DNA of 64,000 bases. Origin: Enterobacter sp. Cy-643. Its GTDB lineage: Bacteria > Pseudomonadota > Gammaproteobacteria > Enterobacterales > Enterobacteriaceae. Positions 17,919 through 25,945 of the stretch are shown piece by piece. Each line of letters opens with the position of its first letter. Positions within the stretch are counted from its first letter, which is position 1. The notes beneath the pieces were generated by a model. The model worked only from the letters and a program-made list of their open reading frames with translations, did not search any database and was not told where the DNA came from. The stretch lies in the NCBI RefSeq assembly GCF_011752815.1, contig NZ_VWWV01000003.1, forward strand, positions 558,001-622,000, in the 5' to 3' direction. The translations under genes were made by a program, and so were the position numbers.

Positions 17919-18902
17919 ATGGCAACGCGCATCGAATTTAGCCAACACGGCGGACCCGAAGTATTAAAAGCCGTTGAGTTTACGCCGCAAGATCCGGCGG
18001 AGAACGAAGTTCAGGTTGAGAATAAAGCGATAGGTATCAACTATATTGATACCTATATCCGCAGCGGGCTTTATCCGCCACCGGCACTCCCGAGCGGTCT
18101 GGGAACCGAAGCGGCTGGCGTTGTCAGCAAGGTTGGCAGCAAAGTCACTCACCTGAAGGCTGGCGACCGGGTGGTTTACGCACAGTCTGGCCTCGGGGCC
18201 TACAGCAGCGTCCACAATGCGCCGGCCGATAAGGTCGCTAAAATCCCGGATGTTATCTCTTTCGAACAGGCAGCAGCTTCTTTCCTGAAGGGCCTGACTG
18301 TGTTTTATCTGCTGCGGAAAACTTACGAAATTAAAGCCAATGAAACCTTCCTGTTCCATGCGGCGGCGGGTGGCGTGGGCCTGATCGCCTGCCAGTGGGC
18401 AAAGGCGCTGGGCGCAAAACTGATTGGTACCGTCGGTTCAGCACAAAAGGCCGACCGGGCGTTGCAGGCAGGTGCATGGCAAACCATCAACTATCAGCAC
18501 GAAAATATCTCTGAGCGCGTCAAAGAGCTAACCGGCGGCAAGAAAGTGGCGGTGGTGTATGACTCCGTCGGGAAAGAGACCTGGGAAGCCTCGCTGGATT
18601 GCCTGCAGCGCCGAGGGCTGATGGTGAGCTTTGGTAACTCTTCCGGGCCGGTAACCGGCGTGAACCTTGGCATTCTAAACCAGAAAGGATCGCTGTACGT
18701 GACTCGCCCTTCTCTGAACGGCTATCTCACCACTCGCGCCGAGTTCGATGAAGCCTGCCACGAGCTGTTTTCGCTGATCGCCAGCGGCGCGATTAAGGTG
18801 GATGTCGCGGAAAACCAGAAATTTGCGCTGAAGGACGCGGTGCTTGCTCATCAAACGCTGGAAAGCCGTGCCACGCAGGGTTCGAGCCTGTTGATCCCGT
18901 AA
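17919..18902 (+). CDS. qorA: NADPH:quinone oxidoreductase
   Basis: 327 residues, a zinc-free medium-chain dehydrogenase. The N-terminal GroES-like domain contains GINYIDTYIRSGLYPPP; the Rossmann domain shows AAAGGVGLIACQWAKALGAKLIGTVGS. QOR reduces quinones by one electron using NADPH. It diverges from dnaB as in E. coli. In E. coli pspG lies between it and dusA; here there is no room for it. Confidence 0.95.
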   Translation: MATRIEFSQHGGPEVLKAVEFTPQDPAENEVQVENKAIGINYIDTYIRSGLYPPPALPSGLGTEAAGVVSKVGSKVTHLKAGDRVVYAQSGLGAYSSVHNAPADKVAKIPDVISFEQAAASFLKGLTVFYLLRKTYEIKANETFLFHAAAGGVGLIACQWAKALGAKLIGTVGSAQKADRALQAGAWQTINYQHENISERVKELTGGKKVAVVYDSVGKETWEASLDCLQRRGLMVSFGNSSGPVTGVNLGILNQKGSLYVTRPSLNGYLTTRAEFDEACHELFSLIASGAIKVDVAENQKFALKDAVLAHQTLESRATQGSSLLIP

Positions 18903-18927
18903 CCCGTTCAAAATTCAGAAAGAATTA

Positions 18928-18957
18928 GGGCTTCCCGAAGGAAGCCCTTTCTTTTTT
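18928..18957 (+). terminator. qorA terminator
   Basis: GGGCTTCC-CGAA-GGAAGCCC, an 8-bp perfect stem with a tetraloop, is followed by TTTCTTTTTT. Confidence 0.92.
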
Positions 18958-19045
18958 GTTCGTGCTGTATGTAGGGTACAGCGCGATGAATTCTTGATAC
19001 TGCGGAAGGATAGTCGCAGATTTAATAAGTAAAAGAAATGACGCC

Positions 19046-19100
19046 GCCGGGATTAAATTCAGGCTTGTGATCGGCTCCGCAATACCAGAATTATCCCGGC
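19046..19100. other. Extended imperfect inverted repeat after dusA
   Basis: GCCGGGAT (19046-19053) pairs with ATCCCGGC (19093-19100), and pairing continues inward (AATTC/GAATT, GG/CC with small bulges) around a loop of about 20 bases. It begins 10 bp past the dusA stop; on the minus strand it is followed by a T-rich stretch (ATTTCTTTTACTT), so it may end the dusA transcript. Confidence 0.55.
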
Positions 19101-19110
19101 AAGCTTATGA

Positions 19111-20115
19111 CTAAAGCTGGCGCTTATCGGCCACCAAAGACAGCGCGTGTTCAACCACTTCAATGCCAGCCCCGGCTTTATGGGCGTTCTCGCTTAAGTA
19201 ACGGCGCCACTGACGCGCGCCCGGTATTCCCTGGAATAAACCGAGCATATGGCGAGTTACATGACCCAGGTAAGTGCCGTTTGCCAGTTCGCGTTCAATG
19301 TACGGGTACATTGAACGCACCACGGCAACGGGATCGCTGTCCGCAATCTCTGCCCCGAAAATTTCCCGGTCGACCGTCGTCAGCAAGCCTGGGTTCTGGT
19401 AAGCCTCACGCCCGACCATCACGCCATCCAGATGCTCGAGGTGCGTTTTAGCTTCTTCCAGCGTCTTAATGCCGCCGTTAATCGCCATGGTCAGCTGGGG
19501 GAAATCACGCTTGAGCTGGTAAACACGCGGGTAATCCAGCGGTGGAATTTCACGGTTTTCTTTTGGACTCAGGCCAGAAAGCCAGGCTTTACGCGCGTGG
19601 ATGATAAACATCTCGCATTCACCCTTGCCTGCCACCGTACCTACGAAATCACAGAGAAACTCGTAGCTGTCCTGATCATCAATCCCGATGCGGGTTTTTA
19701 CCGTCACCGGGATAGAAACCACATCGCGCATCGCTTTAATACAATCGGCAACCAGCTGCGCCTCGCCCATCAGGCAGGCACCAAAGCGCCCGTTCTGCAC
19801 CCGGTCAGACGGGCAGCCTACGTTCAGGTTAATTTCGTCGTAGCCGCGCGCTTCGGCGAGTTTCGCGCAGTGCGCCAGCGCCTGCGGATCGCTGCCGCCA
19901 AGCTGCAGCGCAATCGGATGTTCTTCTTCGCTATAGGCCAGATAGTCCCCTTTACCGTGAATGATCGCCCCGGTGGTTACCATTTCGGTGTACAGCAGCG
20001 TGTGGCGGGACAGCTGACGCAGGAAATAACGGCAGTGGCGATCGGTCCAGTCTAGCATCGGCGCAATGGAGAAACGGTGCGGCTGGAAAGGAGTCTGGTT
20101 GCTTTGTGAGGACAT
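19111..20115 (-). CDS. dusA: tRNA-dihydrouridine synthase A
   Basis: 334 residues. FMN-binding TIM barrel with [13 protein letters not shown] at the start, the catalytic cysteine in [21 protein letters not shown]-phosphate contacts in INGGIKT and [13 protein letters not shown], and a C-terminal helical tRNA-binding domain. DusA reduces uridine 20/20a in tRNA. It is monocistronic, divergent from nothing close, and followed by an unusual hairpin instead of pspG. Confidence 0.96.
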   Translation of the reverse strand: MSSQSNQTPFQPHRFSIAPMLDWTDRHCRYFLRQLSRHTLLYTEMVTTGAIIHGKGDYLAYSEEEHPIALQLGGSDPQALAHCAKLAEARGYDEINLNVGCPSDRVQNGRFGACLMGEAQLVADCIKAMRDVVSIPVTVKTRIGIDDQDSYEFLCDFVGTVAGKGECEMFIIHARKAWLSGLSPKENREIPPLDYPRVYQLKRDFPQLTMAINGGIKTLEEAKTHLEHLDGVMVGREAYQNPGLLTTVDREIFGAEIADSDPVAVVRSMYPYIERELANGTYLGHVTRHMLGLFQGIPGARQWRRYLSENAHKAGAGIEVVEHALSLVADKRQL

Positions 20116-20168
20116 ACGTTTACGCAGGCTACGATTTAAAAAGGGTCGCTACTATAGCATAAAGCAGC

Positions 20169-20192
20169 GCCGGGGCATCAGGCTGCCCCGGC
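20169..20192 (-). terminator. Terminator of the TraF-like gene
   Basis: GCCGGGGCA pairs with TGCCCCGGC across six bases; on the minus strand the stem is followed by GCTGCTTTATG, a weak T tract. It lies 9 bp after the gene's stop. Confidence 0.6.
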
Positions 20193-20200
20193 ATTCAGCA

Positions 20201-21508
20201 TCAGAAGGCCACGCTCAACTGCGCCCCCGCTCCCCAGGTTTGGTCTTCGCCGTACAGGCCCATCAAATCGATATTGACGTGTTTGCCTGCCGCGAACCCT
20301 ACCCCGCCGGTAAAAACGTTGCTGTCATTGCTTTTCACATCCGCACGATAGCCGGCACGCAGCGCCAGCCAGGAAAGCGGCCTCACCTCAGCGCCAACAC
20401 CCACATACTGAGAGTTGGCTTCGCTTTTAAAGCCTTTGGTTTCGGTCAAATCGCCGTCCGCGCTCAGGGTCACCAGCTCGTTATGCCAGGCTACCCCGGC
20501 GGTCACCAGCGGGCTGATTTGCCAGGTATCTTTGTAGTTCCGTACTTCGCCGGTACGCCCGTTAGTGATGCGAATATCTTTCGTGTCGATATCGCGGGAC
20601 ACCAGGTTCTGGCCGCTCAGGCCGACTGTCCAGTTCTCGCCAAAATCGGCCGCCACGCCTGCGTCAAGGTTGAATCCAGTGTCATCGTTGCGGTACTGGC
20701 TGTTCTTCCAGTCGCCGCTGCGATAGTCGTAAATGGACGTGGTGTAGTTATACAGCCAGGTCTTCTGCAGCTTAGGCGTGACGCCGACTGACACCGGCAC
20801 ACCGCCAACGTCAAACTTGTGGGCAAGAGCAATCCCATAATCAGAAACAATGGCCGCGCGGCCGGAAGCGGTTGAATTCAGGTTACGGGTAATCTGGCCG
20901 GAGCCATTTTGCAGCGCATCAAACGCCACGCCTCCCGCTACCGCACTGGAGTTCTGGATACTGCGCAGGTAATTGATGTCGTTCTGATCGATATCAGAGC
21001 TGACTTTCGCTCGGGCGTAAGCTTTGGTGACGAAAGCCACGGAGAGTGTGTCATTTGGGATGCTAACCGCAATCCCCGCGGCGGCTTTGGCCTTTGCCGT
21101 ATCGCCCCGCAAATCTTCGAGTTCCCCTGCTAAATCCCCTGCTGCGCTGCGAAACTGATTTAACGTTCCGTTCGGATTAAAAAGTATATCCCGCAGCGTT
21201 AACGATCCAATAGATTGTTTATAGTTATCAACTTTGTCGCTGATATCGTCGATGCGATCCTGAAGGTTGTCCTTATCCGTTATTTGCGCCCCGACAGACG
21301 GTAAAATAACGGTAATATTGTCATCTGGTTTGGACCGGGCTAATAGCGCCGGGTTGATTAATACGCCGCTGCCATAATTAGCAGAAGCCACGCCCGTGCC
21401 CCCCATCGCATCGTTTCGCGCTTCGGACCAGGTCCCTGCCGCCCCGGCCTGATGGGCAATAAAGAAAGTTGCGGCGAGTGTCGCCACCGAAGATTTTATT
21501 TTATTCAT
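20201..21508 (-). CDS. TraF-like (PF13729 type) outer-membrane beta-barrel protein
   Basis: 435 residues with a signal peptide ending near QAGA (about residue 23), then EARNDAMGGTGVASANYGSGVLINPALLA, which is typical of FadL/TraF_2-like barrels. The centre has a charged coiled segment (DKDNLQDRIDDISDKVDNYK, about 79-98). The C-terminal half alternates short strands and turns and ends in a terminal phenylalanine (LSVAF), the usual barrel-insertion signal. Databases often label such proteins conjugal transfer TraF, but there are no conjugation genes here, so that name is probably inherited. An adhesion, transport or stress role is possible; function is unknown. Confidence 0.75.
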   Translation of the reverse strand: MNKIKSSVATLAATFFIAHQAGAAGTWSEARNDAMGGTGVASANYGSGVLINPALLARSKPDDNITVILPSVGAQITDKDNLQDRIDDISDKVDNYKQSIGSLTLRDILFNPNGTLNQFRSAAGDLAGELEDLRGDTAKAKAAAGIAVSIPNDTLSVAFVTKAYARAKVSSDIDQNDINYLRSIQNSSAVAGGVAFDALQNGSGQITRNLNSTASGRAAIVSDYGIALAHKFDVGGVPVSVGVTPKLQKTWLYNYTTSIYDYRSGDWKNSQYRNDDTGFNLDAGVAADFGENWTVGLSGQNLVSRDIDTKDIRITNGRTGEVRNYKDTWQISPLVTAGVAWHNELVTLSADGDLTETKGFKSEANSQYVGVGAEVRPLSWLALRAGYRADVKSNDSNVFTGGVGFAAGKHVNIDLMGLYGEDQTWGAGAQLSVAF

Positions 21509-21679
21509 TCACAGCACGCCCGTCTGATTGTCAGATGAAGTAATTCGCCCCCGACAGTTATGACTGAACAGAGGCAGACTATTGCTGTGAATAGCGCGAT
21601 AAAAAGATGGATATTTGAACCATCAGGATCCCAGATATATCCTTAGGGTTAACGTCTTATTGTTTCCATGCTAATTAAT

Positions 21680-22183
21680 TTATAGTTTACCCTTTGTCTT
21701 TCGTGAAGGAAGACCGTTGTGCGGGCCAAAGAATTGAGGAGGATGATCTATCCAGCGATCCTTACGCTGCATGGCATAAGACTGATTTAGCGGGTAATAA
21801 ATTTTATTTTCGGCTTTATTCGCTTCGCCAACGACCAATAGCCGCACATCCTGTTCGGTATTATTAATAAAGGTATGGCAAATACCGGTTCCAGCAGGAA
21901 ATCCCACGCTATCGCCAGGTTCAAGCGCCCAGAGATGGCCATTGATCCACACTTCCGGGTGCCCTTCGAGCACATACGCGAACTCTTCTTCGCTGCTCTC
22001 CGCATGGGGATAAGAGGTTCTGCGGCCTGGGGGAATGCGCTCATGGTGAATACCCAGGCGGGTTAAACCTAAATTACGGGCCAGAGGAGCGCCAATAGAA
22101 AAAAGCTCCACGCTGTCCGGGTAAGTTGCGTCATCCTCGCCTTCCAGCTCACGCCAGTGACGAATACAATCGGGTTTTTGCAT
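21680..22183 (-). CDS. Cupin-domain protein
   Basis: 167 residues from the ATG at 22183 (AGGAGG five bases upstream; a GTG one codon earlier is too close). A single cupin barrel: motif 1 is RRTSYPHAESSEEEFAYVLEG with two histidine/glutamate metal-ligand candidates, and motif 2 is PAGTGICHTFINN. A metal-dependent isomerase, dioxygenase or sugar/ligand sensor is possible; substrate unknown. It diverges from zur by 95 bp, so zinc control through Zur is conceivable, but no Zur box was identified. The 170-bp gap to the TraF-like gene is A+T-rich. Confidence 0.8.
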   Translation of the reverse strand: MQKPDCIRHWRELEGEDDATYPDSVELFSIGAPLARNLGLTRLGIHHERIPPGRRTSYPHAESSEEEFAYVLEGHPEVWINGHLWALEPGDSVGFPAGTGICHTFINNTEQDVRLLVVGEANKAENKIYYPLNQSYAMQRKDRWIDHPPQFFGPHNGLPSRKTKGKL

Positions 22184-22278
22184 CACTTCCTCCTGGGTAG
22201 ATAGGGTCAGTATGCACCAGGATTCGGCGTTTTATCCGCATTATGGTAAAGTATTGCGTCAATGACCGGGAGAGGCTG

Positions 22279-22791
22279 ATGGATACCACAACTTCGCAAA
22301 ACGTGTTAGCTCAGGCGGAAAAGCTCTGTCTGCAACGCAATGTACGCCTGACGCCACAGCGCCTCGAGGTTTTGCGCCTTATGGCCGAGCAAACCGGCGC
22401 CATCAGCGCCTACGACCTACTGGATCTCCTGCGCGTTAGCGAGCCACAGGCTAAACCTCCTACGGTTTATCGCGCACTGGATTTTCTGCTGGAGCAGGGG
22501 TTTGTGCACCGCGTGGAATCCAACAACAGCTACGTGCTGTGTAATTTTATCGATCATCCAACCCATTCTTCCGCCATGTTTATCTGCGACAGATGTGGCG
22601 CAGTGAAAGAGCAGGCGGCTCAGGGTGTGGAAGATATTATGCAGAAACTGGCGTCCCAAATGGGGTTTACCCTGCGCCATAACGTGATTGAAGCCCACGG
22701 ATTGTGTGCTGATTGCTCGGAAGTCGAGGCTTGTAGCCACCACGGCGCCTGCGATCACGATCATTCAGTACAGCCGAAGAAAAAGCGTTGA
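22279..22791 (+). CDS. zur: Zinc uptake regulator Zur
   Basis: 170 residues (E. coli 171) from MDTTTSQNV; GGGAGAGG precedes this ATG, and a longer frame from 22243 is not supported. A Fur-family repressor: a winged helix (RNVRLTPQRLEVLRLM) and a metal-binding C-terminal domain. Structural zinc cysteines sit in CDRCG and CADCSEVEAC, and a His-rich tail (HHGACDHDH) follows. With zinc bound it represses znuABC and zinc-independent ribosomal proteins. Confidence 0.96.
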   Translation: MDTTTSQNVLAQAEKLCLQRNVRLTPQRLEVLRLMAEQTGAISAYDLLDLLRVSEPQAKPPTVYRALDFLLEQGFVHRVESNNSYVLCNFIDHPTHSSAMFICDRCGAVKEQAAQGVEDIMQKLASQMGFTLRHNVIEAHGLCADCSEVEACSHHGACDHDHSVQPKKKR

Positions 22792-22862
22792 GAGGGAGTG
22801 GTACGTCCTTGTACCCGGGCAGGATAGGTCTTACTGATTAGCACATTTGAGGGGCCGCCAGG

Positions 22863-23072
22863 TTACCAGCGGTATTTATTTCCGGACTCCCAGTCCTTCA
22901 CCTCTTTTTCTGCCTGGTCTCTGGCGTAACCGTAACGCTCCTGGATTTTACCTACCAGCTGGTCACGCTTCCCTTCGATGACGGTCATATCGTCATCGGT
23001 CAGCTTACCCCATTTCTCTTTGATCGTACCTTTGAACTGCTTCCAGTTACCGCCGATTTCGTCCTTATTCAT
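22863..23072 (-). CDS. yjbJ: CsbD-family stress protein
   Basis: 69 residues from MNKDEIGGNWKQFKG; of the in-frame ATGs only this one has correct spacing (six bases) from GAGGAG. A small, highly charged helical protein with the CsbD pattern WGKLTDDDMTVIEGKRDQLVGKIQERYG, ending KYRW as in E. coli YjbJ. It is abundant in stationary or osmotically stressed E. coli; molecular function is unknown. Its upstream region carries three successive hairpins. Confidence 0.95.
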   Translation of the reverse strand: MNKDEIGGNWKQFKGTIKEKWGKLTDDDMTVIEGKRDQLVGKIQERYGYARDQAEKEVKDWESGNKYRW

Positions 23073-23104
23073 CGTCATCTCCTCATCGTTCGGTTTAGAT
23101 TTTT

Positions 23105-23209
23105 GCATCCGGACTGCCGGATGCTGACTTTCTGGAAAACATCCACTGTCTGCTGGATGTAGAGATAATTGTAGACAAGGATTCTGAGTTAAAATTAAAA
23201 CTCAGAATC
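23105..23209. other. Three successive hairpins between yjbJ and dinF
   Basis: GCATCCG-N6-CGGATGC (23105-23124), ACATCCA-N8-TGGATGT (23139-23160) and GATTCTGAGTT-N8-AACTCAGAATC (23180-23209). None has a good T tract. They fill the region before yjbJ and after the dinF stop, so they could be dinF 3' structure, a yjbJ leader or operators. Confidence 0.6.
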
Positions 23210-23307
23210 TTTAACCATTTCCAGAAAAAATCGCATGCTGACTCCTGTCCGTAAAAACGAGAAATCAGCATGATAGAAGATGGGTTAACGAAGGGCAGGA
23301 AACACAC

Positions 23308-24642
23308 TCAATGGCTGCCATGCGCGGCAAACCAGGTGTTATTACGCCAGTGGCGTCGCCAGATGACGCCCAGCGACAGACCGCGCAAGGCTAAAAACAC
23401 CGCCAGCGACAGCCACAGGGCGTGGTTACCCCACAAAGGCAGCGTAAGCATCGTCACGCCAAAGCCCAACGCCGCCACCGCCATGCTGTTTCGCATTTCG
23501 GCACCCCGCGTCGCACCAATGAACATACCGTCCAGCAGGTAGCACCAAACGCCCACGACCGGCAAGATCACCTGCCAGGCAAGGTAATGATTTGCCAGAA
23601 CGCGAAGCTCCGGCAGGGAAGTAAGCAGCGCGACGATTTGCTCCCCGGCAAAGGCATAAATTGCGGCAAACGCGATCGCAACCAGCCCAGCCTGCCTGCA
23701 CGCGGCCCCCCAAACCTCGAGCAATTGCCCACGGTTACGCGCCCCGTAAGCCTGCCCTGAATGGGCCTCCACGGCGTAAGCAAAGCCGTCCAGCGCGTAG
23801 GCGGTAAAGGTTAGCAGCGTCATCAGCACGGCGTTAACGGCAACAATTTCACTGCCGAGACGCGCGCCAAAGATGGTGATAGAAGCAAAACAGATTTGCA
23901 GCAGCAGCGAACGCAGCATGATGTCGCGGTTAAGCGCCAGCAGCTTGCGTAAATTTCCCTGCCACGCCGTTTTAAGGCGAGCCCAGCTAATGCCCCGCAG
24001 CTTCAGTACCTTCCGCACCATCACCAGGCCGATGATAAACGTGGCATATTCGGACACCGCCGTGGCCAGCGCCGCCCCCTGCACGTTCATGTGCAGCCCC
24101 ATCACCAGCCAGAGATCGAGCACGATATTAATCAGGTTGCCGACGACCAGCAGAATGACCGGTGCCCGCGCGTACTGCACGCCCAGCAACCAGCCTAACA
24201 GCACGAGGTTAGCCAGCGATGCGGGGGCGCTGAGCCAGCGAATCTCCAGGAACCGCCTTGCCTGATACAGCACCTCGTCATTGCCACCCACAACGTGCAG
24301 AGCCAGGTTGATCAACGGGTAACGCAGCACCACGATAGCAAGCCCGGCTATCAGCGCCAGCATCAGGGGCTGAACAAGCGCGCGCGCCAGCCGCTGCGGA
24401 TCGTTCGCACCAAATGCCTGCGCCGTTAACCCGGTGGTGCTCATGCGCAGAAACAGCAGCAGCATAAAGAGGAAGCTGGTCGCCGTGGCACCAATAGCCA
24501 CCCCGCCGAGGTAGGTCGGGCTATCGAGATGGCCAATGACCGCGGTATCGACCAGGCCCAGCAGCGGCACGGTGATGTTGGAAAAAATCATCGGCAGCGC
24601 AAGCCGCCACAGCGCACCATCCGTTGACGAAAAAAATCGCAT
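23308..24642 (-). CDS. dinF: MATE-family efflux protein DinF
   Basis: 444 residues, about twelve membrane helices in two repeated halves. The start ALWRLALPMIFSNITVPLLGLVDTAVIGHLD is diagnostic of DinF. MATE proteins export cationic or oxidised compounds against sodium or protons. It lies 85 bp after lexA on the same strand and, as in E. coli, is probably co-transcribed from the LexA-controlled promoter. Confidence 0.95.
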   Translation of the reverse strand: MRFFSSTDGALWRLALPMIFSNITVPLLGLVDTAVIGHLDSPTYLGGVAIGATATSFLFMLLLFLRMSTTGLTAQAFGANDPQRLARALVQPLMLALIAGLAIVVLRYPLINLALHVVGGNDEVLYQARRFLEIRWLSAPASLANLVLLGWLLGVQYARAPVILLVVGNLINIVLDLWLVMGLHMNVQGAALATAVSEYATFIIGLVMVRKVLKLRGISWARLKTAWQGNLRKLLALNRDIMLRSLLLQICFASITIFGARLGSEIVAVNAVLMTLLTFTAYALDGFAYAVEAHSGQAYGARNRGQLLEVWGAACRQAGLVAIAFAAIYAFAGEQIVALLTSLPELRVLANHYLAWQVILPVVGVWCYLLDGMFIGATRGAEMRNSMAVAALGFGVTMLTLPLWGNHALWLSLAVFLALRGLSLGVIWRRHWRNNTWFAAHGSH

Positions 24643-24727
24643 GGAAATGATCCAGAGGACAGAGGAAGATAAAGGGGAAATTTAAAGCAGGTGGCACGGC
24701 ATATTTACCGCACCACCGGAAGAGGCG

Positions 24728-25336
24728 TTACAGCCATTCACCGTTGCGGATAACCCCGACGGCCAGGCCTTCAATGCTAAAATTCTGCTCGCGAAGATCG
24801 ACCACAATCGGCTGGAACTCGCTGTTTTCTGGCAGCAGATGCACGGTGTTGCCCTGCTTTTTCAAGCGTTTGACCGTCACTTCATCGTCGATACGCGCGA
24901 CAACGACCTGGCCGTTGCGTACCTCCTGGGTTTTGTGCACCGCTAACAAATCACCGTCCATGATGCCGATATCTTTCATCGACATGCCGCTGACGCGCAG
25001 CAGGAAATCGGCATTCGGCTTGAACAGAGAAGGGTCAACCTGGTAATGGCCTTCAATGTGCTGTTGCGCCAGCAGCGGCTCACCGGCCGCAACGCGACCC
25101 ACCAGCGGTAGGCCATTTTCTTCTTCAACCAGCAGGCGAATGCCACGTGATGCGCCTGAAACAATCTCAATGACACCTTTACGCGCCAGCGCTTTGAGAT
25201 GCTCTTCCGCTGCGTTTGGAGAACGGAACCCCAGACGTTGTGCAATCTCGGCGCGCGTAGGTGGCATGCCGGTTTGGTTAATATGATCCCGAATGAGATC
25301 AAACACCTCTTGCTGCCTGGTAGTTAGTGCTTTCAT
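24728..25336 (-). CDS. lexA: LexA repressor
   Basis: 202 residues. The N-terminal winged helix binds SOS boxes ([28 protein letters not shown]). The RecA-stimulated self-cleavage site is the Ala-Gly in [11 protein letters not shown]. The catalytic serine is in [12 protein letters not shown] and the lysine in the [13 protein letters not shown] region. It represses itself through two boxes in its promoter, and also dinF and uvrA in this window. Confidence 0.99.
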   Translation of the reverse strand: MKALTTRQQEVFDLIRDHINQTGMPPTRAEIAQRLGFRSPNAAEEHLKALARKGVIEIVSGASRGIRLLVEEENGLPLVGRVAAGEPLLAQQHIEGHYQVDPSLFKPNADFLLRVSGMSMKDIGIMDGDLLAVHKTQEVRNGQVVVARIDDEVTVKRLKKQGNTVHLLPENSEFQPIVVDLREQNFSIEGLAVGVIRNGEWL

Positions 25337-25344
25337 TCCGCCCC

Positions 25345-25381
25345 CTGGGTGTTTATACAGTTATGCTGTGAGTATATACAG
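25345..25381. promoter_or_regulatory. Two LexA boxes of the lexA promoter
   Basis: Read on the minus strand the boxes are CTGTATATACTCACAG (25381-25366), a perfect CTGT-N8-ACAG, and CTGTATAAACACCCAG (25360-25345). They are five bases apart and lie 8-45 bp before the lexA start, as in E. coli. Confidence 0.95.
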
Positions 25382-25445
25382 CCCCGGGCGATTTTGAAAC
25401 CACAAATTAAGCAAAAAACCAGCGACTTAAACTATTCTGGAAGGG

Positions 25446-25814
25446 CTATCGCAAATGTGACCAGAGCAAGGTGGCCCAGGTTGCAACCGCAAGGATAATC
25501 GCTATCAATACGGCGGCGGAACCCATATCTTTGGCTCGCCCTGAAAGCTCGTGGTACTCGGTGCCGACGCGGTCAACCAGCGCCTCAATGGCGCTGTTGA
25601 GGATTTCGACAATCATCACCAAAACAACCGAGCCAATCAGTAAAATACGCGTGATGGGGTCCACATCCAGCCAGCAGGCGATGATGATAGCGATAACTGC
25701 CGCTACGCCCTCCTGACGAAAGGCGGCTTCGTTGATCCAGGCCGCACGGAGCCCTTTCCACGAGTAGCCTGCAGCCTTAATAATTCGGGTGATGCCGGTG
25801 GTATTATTCGCCAT
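25446..25814 (-). CDS. dgkA: Diacylglycerol kinase
   Basis: 122 residues with three membrane helices (about 30-48, 54-72, 98-118) after an amphipathic N-terminus. The active-site motif EILNSAIEALVDRVG and the early glutamate in WINEAAFRQE are conserved. The trimeric inner-membrane enzyme recycles diacylglycerol to phosphatidate using ATP. It is divergent from plsB, another phospholipid gene, across about 130 bp, and upstream of lexA on the same strand. Confidence 0.97.
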   Translation of the reverse strand: MANNTTGITRIIKAAGYSWKGLRAAWINEAAFRQEGVAAVIAIIIACWLDVDPITRILLIGSVVLVMIVEILNSAIEALVDRVGTEYHELSGRAKDMGSAAVLIAIILAVATWATLLWSHLR

Positions 25815-25945
25815 TCAAGGAAACCTTTTTAAAGATTGAGCGTCAATGCTCACTAAGTCTAAATCGCAGCGCCACAGAAATTCCCCAGAGTTTCTGATAT
25901 CCTTGCGGCGCATTTGCATTATTAACCTGAGGCTTTACATCATTT

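Noticed and set aside
20201-21508. Evidence for a conjugative element from the TraF-like gene
   Set aside because: No other transfer, relaxase or integrase gene is present; the flanks are conserved core genes.
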